DNA of 9,340 nt from Acidobacteriota bacterium (lineage in GTDB: Bacteria > Acidobacteriota > Terriglobia > Terriglobales > SCQP01): the NCBI GenBank assembly GCA_021823305.1, contig JAKAOE010000042.1, positions 1 to 9,340 of the forward strand. The letters are read 5' to 3'. A program made the position numbers and the translations under genes. Each line of letters starts with the position of its first letter. The stretch's first letter is position 1. The notes under the pieces were generated by a model, which had not been told where the DNA came from, did no database searches, and saw only the letters and a list, made by a program, of their open reading frames with translations. Positions 1 to 5,312 of the stretch are shown piece after piece.

Positions 1-1509
1 GTCATCCGCCTGAAGATGCCGCCCGACTACCATCGCTCCACCATCTCCGACAACCTCGCCTTCGGCCCCGACCAGGATGTGCAGTGGAGCCCCGGCGGCA
101 ACCACTTGGCCTTCATCTCCACCTCCCGCGACCATAAGGACGAGCACCTACGCATCGCGGACGCCGCCACCGGCGACGTGCGCACCATCTACGAGGAAAA
201 AGTCGCCACCCAGTACGAGGGCGGCCAGGGCGGCACCAACTTCCGTTACCTGCCGCGGCTCAACGCCTTCATCTGGTATTCGCACCGCGACAACCTGGGC
301 CAGTTGTTCCTCTACAACCTCACCACCGGCAAGCTGATCAACCGGATCACCTCCCTGCGCGATGGTAACGTGGACAGCGTCGTGCGCGTGGACCAGAAGG
401 CGCGTGAAGTGTACTTCATCGCCACTGCGCTTCCCGGCGGCGGCGATCCCTATTACCAACACATGTTCCGCGCCTCGCTCGACGGCCGCCACCAGCAACT
501 ACTGACCCCGGAAAACGCCAACCACAACATCGACTTTTCACCGGATGGAAATTTTTTCCTCGACACCTACTCCACCCCCGACATCCCGCCCGTCACCGTG
601 CTCCGCACCGCCGGCGGCAAGTTGGTGATGCGACTGGAGAAAGCCGATATTTCACGCCTCGTGGCCACCGGCTGGAAGCCACCAATTCAGGTGAGAGTAA
701 AGGGACGGGACGGGAAAACCGATATTTACGGGTTAATGTATACGCCGTTCCATCTCGATCCGGGACGCAAGTACCCGATCATCAACCACATCTACCCCGG
801 CCCGCAGACCGGAAGTGTGGGCACGCGCAACTTCGAGCCCAGCCGTGGCGACGCCGAGGCGTTGGCCAGCTTGGGCTTCGTTGTGGTGGAACTCGATGGC
901 ATGGGGACGCCGTGGCGCGGCGCGAAGTTCCACGACACCTACTACGGCAACATGCGCGACAACACGTTGCCCGATCAAGTGGTGGGGATGAAGGAGCTGG
1001 CTGCGCGCTTTCCCTTCATTGACATCAACCAGGCCGGCATCTACGGCCACTCCGGCGGCGGCGATGCCACCGCCGACGCCATGTTCCGCTATCCCGACTT
1101 CTTCAAGGTCGGGATCGCCGAGAGCGGCAACCACGACCAGCGCGAATACGAGGACGACTGGGGCGAGCGCTACATGGGGTTGGACGTGCCCACCGCCGGC
1201 GGCAAGACCACATACTCGGGGCAGTCGAACGAGGGCGTGGCGAAAAACCTGAAGGGCCACCTCCTGCTCGCCCACGGCACGATGGACAACAATGTGCCGA
1301 TGAATAACACCTTGATGGTGGTCAACGCCCTCATCCAGGCCAACAAGAACTTCGACCTCATCCTGCTGCCGAACAAGCCACACGGCTACGGCTCCTACGC
1401 ACCCTACATGATGCGGCGGCGTTGGGACTATTTTGTGCGCTATCTGATGGGTGCTAAACCGCCGCACGAGTTTCTGATGGAGCAGCCACCGCCGGGGCGG
1501 GAAAATTAA
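1..1509 (+). CDS. S9 family serine peptidase (DPP-IV / prolyl oligopeptidase type), 5' end missing
   Basis: The frame is open from base 1 (V-I-R-L-K before the Met codon at 16), so the gene starts upstream and that Met is internal. About 502 residues are visible, against roughly 700-800 for DPP-IV-like enzymes, so the N-terminal part of the beta-propeller is missing. The first ~220 residues are propeller-like, with WSPGG..LAFIS and FSPDGNFFLD blade motifs. The alpha/beta hydrolase domain follows. The likely oxyanion Tyr is in HIYPGPQ (codon 793), the nucleophile Ser is in GHSGGG (codon 1051), Asp is in HGTMDNNVP (codon 1285) and His is in NKPHGYG (codon 1381), so the triad is complete and correctly ordered. 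Family members remove N-terminal dipeptides or cut after proline in oligopeptides, usually in the periplasm or outside the cell. Specificity and any signal peptide cannot be judged without the missing N-terminus. The sequence DGMGTPWRG replaces the more usual RGT-type motif. The next gene starts within 35 bases, so an operon is possible. Confidence 0.93.
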   Translation, partial: VIRLKMPPDYHRSTISDNLAFGPDQDVQWSPGGNHLAFISTSRDHKDEHLRIADAATGDVRTIYEEKVATQYEGGQGGTNFRYLPRLNAFIWYSHRDNLGQLFLYNLTTGKLINRITSLRDGNVDSVVRVDQKAREVYFIATALPGGGDPYYQHMFRASLDGRHQQLLTPENANHNIDFSPDGNFFLDTYSTPDIPPVTVLRTAGGKLVMRLEKADISRLVATGWKPPIQVRVKGRDGKTDIYGLMYTPFHLDPGRKYPIINHIYPGPQTGSVGTRNFEPSRGDAEALASLGFVVVELDGMGTPWRGAKFHDTYYGNMRDNTLPDQVVGMKELAARFPFIDINQAGIYGHSGGGDATADAMFRYPDFFKVGIAESGNHDQREYEDDWGERYMGLDVPTAGGKTTYSGQSNEGVAKNLKGHLLLAHGTMDNNVPMNNTLMVVNALIQANKNFDLILLPNKPHGYGSYAPYMMRRRWDYFVRYLMGAKPPHEFLMEQPPPGREN

Positions 1510-1533
1510 GGACCGGCTGAATCCGTTTATGCT

Positions 1534-1538
1534 GGTGA
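1534..1538 (+). promoter_or_regulatory. Possible ribosome binding site GGTGA for the response regulator
   Basis: GGTGA lies 5 bases before the ATG at 1544. The other candidate start, ATG at 1529, has only an AAGGA overlapping the peptidase stop region (1508-1512), 16 bases away, which is too far for a normal Shine-Dalgarno. This slightly favours 1544 as the start. The motif is not strong. Confidence 0.35.
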
Positions 1539-1543
1539 CGACG

Positions 1544-2623
1544 ATGAAAGCCGAGGCGAAACTGCTGGTCGTGGACGACGAGCCGATGATCCGTGATCTG
1601 CTCTGCGCGTACCTGGAGGATAACGGCTTCGCCTGCGAATCCAGCGGCAGCGTGGATGAGGCGCTCTCGACCCTGGCCAGCGGAGACATTGACCTGGTGA
1701 TCTCCGACTTGCACATGCCCGGCCGCACCGGGCTGGAGCTGCTGCAGGCGATCCGCCATCGCCACCCCAAGACCGCCTTCCTGATGGCCACCGCCGCGCC
1801 CGACACCAAGACCGCGGTGCAGGCCATGCGCCAGGGCGCGGCCGATTTCCTGGTGAAACCGCTCGACCTGAAGCAGGTGCTGGTCACGGTGCGGCAGACG
1901 CTGGAGCGGCAGCGGCAGGCGGCGGCGGCCGAGAGCCACCAGCGCGAGATGGAGCATCTGCTCGCCGAGCGCACCCAGCAGCTCGGGTTCGCCCTGCAGC
2001 AGGCGCAGAAGGCCTCGGCCGAGACGCTGCAGGCGCTGGCCATGGCGCTCGACGTGCGCGCCCGCGACGTCGCCGGCCATTCGCTACGGGTCAGCCGCTA
2101 TGGGGTCGAGATCGCCAATCGCATGGGCTACACCCCCGAGGAGCTGGCGCGCATCGAACACGCCTCCTACCTGCACGACATCGGCAAGCTCGGCATCCCC
2201 GACGCCATCCTCAACAAGCCGGCGGCGCTGAGCCCGGAAGAGCAGGAGATCATGCGCACCCACGTGCAGATCGGTTTCGACCTGGTCAACCAGGTGCAGT
2301 CGCTGGCCACCGCCGCCGAGTTGGTGCTCACCCATCAGGAGCGCTTCGACGGCAGCGGCTACCCTCGCGGCTTGGCGGGCGAGGCGATCCCGCGCGACGC
2401 CCGCATCTTCGCGGTGGCGGACGCGCTCGACGCGATGACCTCCGACCGTCCCTATCGCCGCGCCATGAGCTGGAACGAGGCGCGCACCGAGATCGTCAAC
2501 CAGTCGGGGCGGCAGTTCGATCCCAAGGTGGTGGATGCCTTCCTCGCCATCCCCCTGTCGCGCTGGATCGAGTTGCAGCAGGAGCACGACTCCGGCTCGG
2601 CCCCGCCCCCAGCCGCCAACTGA
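1544..2623 (+). CDS. Response regulator with HD-GYP domain (putative cyclic-di-GMP phosphodiesterase)
   Basis: The protein has 359 residues from ATG 1544; ATG 1529 would add five. A receiver domain occupies about residues 6-120, with the acidic pair D11-D12, phosphoacceptor D55 (LVISDLHMPG), T83 and K105 (VKPLD). A Gln/Glu/Ala-rich, probably coiled-coil helix follows (about 119-160), then an HD-GYP domain to about 340. Visible HD-GYP residues are H179 (GHSLRV), H211-D212 and K215 (LHDIGKLG), H240 (MRTHVQIG), H264, the DGSGYP signature (269-274) and D293 (AVADALDAM). HD-GYP enzymes hydrolyse cyclic-di-GMP to pGpG or GMP at a two- or three-metal centre. The usual HHE element reads H264-Q265-E here, so one potential metal ligand is replaced. 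There is no DNA-binding domain, so output is probably enzymatic and cytoplasmic. No histidine kinase is adjacent. The start lies 34 bases after the peptidase stop, suggesting cotranscription. The stop codon directly abuts that of the opposing comEC gene. Confidence 0.93.
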   Translation: MKAEAKLLVVDDEPMIRDLLCAYLEDNGFACESSGSVDEALSTLASGDIDLVISDLHMPGRTGLELLQAIRHRHPKTAFLMATAAPDTKTAVQAMRQGAADFLVKPLDLKQVLVTVRQTLERQRQAAAAESHQREMEHLLAERTQQLGFALQQAQKASAETLQALAMALDVRARDVAGHSLRVSRYGVEIANRMGYTPEELARIEHASYLHDIGKLGIPDAILNKPAALSPEEQEIMRTHVQIGFDLVNQVQSLATAAELVLTHQERFDGSGYPRGLAGEAIPRDARIFAVADALDAMTSDRPYRRAMSWNEARTEIVNQSGRQFDPKVVDAFLAIPLSRWIELQQEHDSGSAPPPAAN

Positions 2624-5200
2624 TCAGGCGAACGGCTTCGGAAACAGGTACACGCGCAGCCAGCCGCCTTGCAGCCGGCACTGGATGGCGCCGTCGCGGT
2701 CGGTGCGGTAGACGCGCGCGCCGGCGGCGCGCAGCCGCGCCAGCACCGCGGCCGAGGGCAGGCCGTAGAGGTTCGCCCGGCCGGCGGAGATCACCGCCAC
2801 CTGGGGATGCACCGCGGCCAGGAATGCCGCGCTGGACGAGCTGTTGCTGCCGTGATGGCCCACCTTGAGCAGCGCGCTGGCTAGCGCCACGTGCTGCCGC
2901 AGCAGCCAGCGCTCGCCCGCCGCCTGCGCGTCACCGGCCAGCAGCATCGCCGCGCCGTCCCAGCTGACGCGCAGCATGAGCGAATCGTCGTTGCTGGCGC
3001 GCGGCCCGGCGAGGTACTGCGGCGGCGGCAGTAGCACCGTCAGCCGGCTGGCGCCGGCGAGGAAGGCGTCGCCGGCGGCGAGCCGCCGGATCTTTACCCG
3101 CCCGCCGCCGCCGGGCCGGCGCACCAGCCGCAGAAACGCCCGCAACGCCGCATCGTCAGCCGGCAGCGAACGCGTCAGCCAGACTTCGCCGGGGTGGAAG
3201 TCGCGCATCACGGTGGGCAGGCCGCCAAGATGGTCGGCGTGGGCGTGGGTCAGCAGCACCGCGTCCAGCCGGTGCAGGCCGAGCGACCACAGGAACGGCG
3301 CCACGATCGCCTCGCCGCTGTCCCAGTGCGGGCTGCGCGGCCCGCCGTCCACCAGCAGGGTGCGACCGTCGGGAAACGAGACGAAGATCGCGTCGCCCTG
3401 CCCGACGTCCAGAATCGTCGCCGCCAGCCCGCGCGGCAGCCGCGGCGGAAACGGCGCCAGCGCGGTGAGCGCGGCGCACGCCGCCATGCACCCGGTGGCG
3501 GCGGCGAACGCCCGCCTGCCGCGCCGCGCCGTGGCCAGCCACGCCGCCGCCACTGCCGCGAAGACCCACAGGAACCAGCCCGGCGGCGAGGGCGCGCGCC
3601 AATCCGCCAGCGGCCAGCGCGCCAGCGCGCCAGCCACCCCCAGCAGCGCCCGCGCCCCGCCCGTCAGCCCCGCGCCCGCGGCCGCCCCCAGCCCGGGCGC
3701 CGCCGCCGCGCCCAGCGCCAGCCACGCCAGCGGGATCAGCACCCCCGCCGCCGGCACCAGCAGCACGTTGGCCGCCACCGCCCACGGGCTGGCGCGATGG
3801 AAGTAAACCGCGTTGAAGGCGGCAAAGCCGAGCTGCAGCACCAGCGAGATCGCCGCCACGTCGTAGGCGGCGAGCAGCGCGCGCAGCAGCCGCGGCGCCA
3901 GCCGCGGCCAGCGGCTGGAACGCAACTCGGAGCGCCACTGCGCCAGCCGCGGCGGAAACGCCTCGTCGTAGCCGCGGTCGCCGAGCTGGCGCAGGGCGCG
4001 GCGCAGCGGATGCGAGGTGCACAGCAGCAGCGGCAGCGCCACCCCCGCCAGCAGCGTCGCCGCTCCCAGCGACAATTCGAAGCCGGGCGCGAACAGGTCG
4101 AGTGGACGCCAGGCCAGCAGGATCAGCCCCGCCCCGCCCACCGCGTTCAGCGCCTGCCGCTCGCGGTGCCAGGCGCGCGCCCCGAAGTAGAGCGCCAGCA
4201 TCAGCAGCGCCCGCAGCGTCGGCGTCCGCCCCGCGATCACCCAGGCGTAGGCGGCGAGCGCCAGCAGCGTCGCGCCGGAGGCGGCCAGCGGCGGGAGCCG
4301 CAGCCGCCGGCACACCCAGAACAGCAGCGCCGCCAGGATGCCAATGTGCAACCCGGCCACCACCAGCAAGTGATAGACGCCGTCGATCTGAAAGTTGGTG
4401 CGCGTCGCCGCATCCAGCCGCGCCACGTCGCCGAGCAGCATGCCGCGCAGCAGCGCGTTGGCGCGCGGCGCCCGCGCTGGCGGCACCAGCCGGTCCAGGC
4501 GGCGGCTCAACCCGCGCCACAGCGCCGCGCGCAGCCGCACCGCCCCGCCCCCGGCAACTCCGGCCCAGCGCTGCCATCCACCCGGCCGTAGCGTCCCGGT
4601 AAGCGCGATCCCCTGCCGCCGCTCGGCGGCGGCGAAATCCGCCACCCCGGGATCGCGGTAGCTCGGCGGCAGCCGCAGATGCACCGCCACCGCCAGTCCC
4701 TGGCCCGCCTGCAGCCATGGCAGCCCGCCCGGCCAGGCCGCGCCCTCCGCCGGCGGATACGCGTAGAGCCGCACCCCGCCGCGGACCGGCGCCACCTCCG
4801 CCGACCCCTCCGACGGCGCCAGCGATACCGCCGCCACGTCCAGGCGGACGGCGCTGGGCCGCCCCGCCTCGTACAGCACTTCCGGCGTGTCGCGCAGATA
4901 CCCGGTCAGGAAAACCCGGCTGTGCGGGCTGGGTTCGAACCGCTTCGCGGCGCGCTCCAACGCGCTGGCGGGCGTGCCCGCCCGCAGCGCCTGCCGCGCC
5001 CGCCAGCCGCCCAGCGCGGCGCAGCTCAGCAGCGCCATCACCGCAGCCGCGCCCACTCGCCGCCGCAGCGCCGCCGCCGCCGCGGCGGCGCAGGCGGCGG
5101 CCGCCCCCAAACCGGTGAACCACCCCAGCCACGCCGGCCCGGCGGCGGCCGCGCCCACCCCGGCCGCGAAGGCTAGCGCGGCATAAAACAGCGGCTGCAT
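2624..5200 (-). CDS. comEC: ComEC/Rec2 family DNA-uptake channel protein with C-terminal metallo-beta-lactamase domain
   Basis: The protein has 858 residues from the ATG at 5200, typical for full-length three-domain ComEC. The N-terminus (M-Q-P-L-F then Ala-rich hydrophobic segments) fits the DUF4131/OB-fold part. The central competence domain carries RGMLLGD (252-258) and HLLVVAGLHIGIL (277-289), the latter the family's H-L-L-x-x-S-G-L-H motif with Ala for Ser, followed by many hydrophobic helices to about 580. The C-terminal domain begins with LDVGQGDAIFV (597-607) and has the metal motif THAHADHLGG (H652, H654, D656, H657), D757 in AGDAQ and H782-H783 in KVGHHGS, so its metal site looks intact. 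ComEC forms the inner-membrane channel for single-stranded DNA in natural transformation; the C-terminal domain is thought to degrade the non-transported strand. An in-frame ATG at 5275 would add 25 Arg-rich residues atypical of the family, so 5200 is preferred, although no strong Shine-Dalgarno precedes it. The gene is divergent from the ADOP permease and convergent with the HD-GYP gene. No other competence gene is in the window. Confidence 0.94.
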   Translation of the reverse strand: MQPLFYAALAFAAGVGAAAAGPAWLGWFTGLGAAAACAAAAAAALRRRVGAAAVMALLSCAALGGWRARQALRAGTPASALERAAKRFEPSPHSRVFLTGYLRDTPEVLYEAGRPSAVRLDVAAVSLAPSEGSAEVAPVRGGVRLYAYPPAEGAAWPGGLPWLQAGQGLAVAVHLRLPPSYRDPGVADFAAAERRQGIALTGTLRPGGWQRWAGVAGGGAVRLRAALWRGLSRRLDRLVPPARAPRANALLRGMLLGDVARLDAATRTNFQIDGVYHLLVVAGLHIGILAALLFWVCRRLRLPPLAASGATLLALAAYAWVIAGRTPTLRALLMLALYFGARAWHRERQALNAVGGAGLILLAWRPLDLFAPGFELSLGAATLLAGVALPLLLCTSHPLRRALRQLGDRGYDEAFPPRLAQWRSELRSSRWPRLAPRLLRALLAAYDVAAISLVLQLGFAAFNAVYFHRASPWAVAANVLLVPAAGVLIPLAWLALGAAAAPGLGAAAGAGLTGGARALLGVAGALARWPLADWRAPSPPGWFLWVFAAVAAAWLATARRGRRAFAAATGCMAACAALTALAPFPPRLPRGLAATILDVGQGDAIFVSFPDGRTLLVDGGPRSPHWDSGEAIVAPFLWSLGLHRLDAVLLTHAHADHLGGLPTVMRDFHPGEVWLTRSLPADDAALRAFLRLVRRPGGGGRVKIRRLAAGDAFLAGASRLTVLLPPPQYLAGPRASNDDSLMLRVSWDGAAMLLAGDAQAAGERWLLRQHVALASALLKVGHHGSNSSSSAAFLAAVHPQVAVISAGRANLYGLPSAAVLARLRAAGARVYRTDRDGAIQCRLQGGWLRVYLFPKPFA

Positions 5201-5239
5201 CCTGCGCCGAGGGTAGCCTCTTGCGCCGACCGGAGCTAT

Positions 5240-5258
5240 CCACCCGAACCGGTGGGTG
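5240..5258. repeat. Short inverted repeat in the divergent comEC / permease intergenic region
   Basis: CCACC at 5240-5244 is the reverse complement of GGTGG at 5251-5255 (6-base loop). In an overlapping register, CACCC at 5241-5245 matches GGGTG at 5254-5258. The centre contains the palindrome ACCGGT (5248-5253). It lies just downstream of the candidate comEC promoter, where an operator or a 5' leader hairpin could sit. There is no T-run, so it is not a terminator. At this length in GC-rich DNA it may be chance. Confidence 0.3.
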
Positions 5259-5264
5259 AAATTT

Positions 5265-5294
5265 ATCGTAACCATTTCGCGGCTGGCGAGTTAA
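5265..5294 (-). promoter_or_regulatory. Weak sigma-70-like promoter candidate for comEC
   Basis: Read on the minus strand, TTAACT (5294-5289) resembles a -35 box and TACGAT (5270-5265) a -10 box, each matching 4 of 6 consensus bases, with an 18-base spacer. Transcription would start near 5258, giving a leader of roughly 58 bases before the ATG at 5200 and excluding the upstream ATG at 5275. The match is poor enough to arise by chance. Confidence 0.22.
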
Positions 5295-5300
5295 ACCAGC

Positions 5301-5305
5301 AGGGA
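5301..5305 (+). promoter_or_regulatory. Ribosome binding site AGGGA for the ADOP permease
   Basis: AGGGA lies 7 bases before the GTG at 5313. It decides the start: the encoded MLNTFRLGLRPLQRAPGFAL matches the usual N-terminus of the family, and no in-frame ATG lies close by that would include it. Confidence 0.65.
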
Positions 5306-5312
5306 CGACTCC

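Noticed and set aside
733..2043. Minus-strand frame of 436 codons spanning the peptidase/response regulator junction
   Set aside because: Antisense to two well-supported genes. It is rich in Ser, Arg, Val and His without recognisable motifs.
3613..3633. About 2.6 tandem copies of the 8-base unit GCCAGCGC inside comEC
   Set aside because: Too short and too close to the local codon bias to be a meaningful repeat; it keeps the comEC reading frame open.
3194..4591. Long plus-strand frame of 465 codons, rich in Gln, Arg, Pro and Ala
   Set aside because: It is antisense to comEC, whose motifs are unmistakable. The low-complexity composition is what GC-rich Ala/Leu coding gives on the opposite strand.
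3156..5243. Second minus-strand frame of 695 codons over comEC
   Set aside because: It is offset from the real comEC frame and is almost entirely Ala, Gly and Arg, a product of high GC content.
5201..5275. N-terminal extension of ComEC from the ATG at 5275
   Set aside because: It would add 25 residues containing R-G-Y-P-R-R-R, atypical of the family, and would overlap the only plausible promoter. The ATG at 5200 gives a normal N-terminus.
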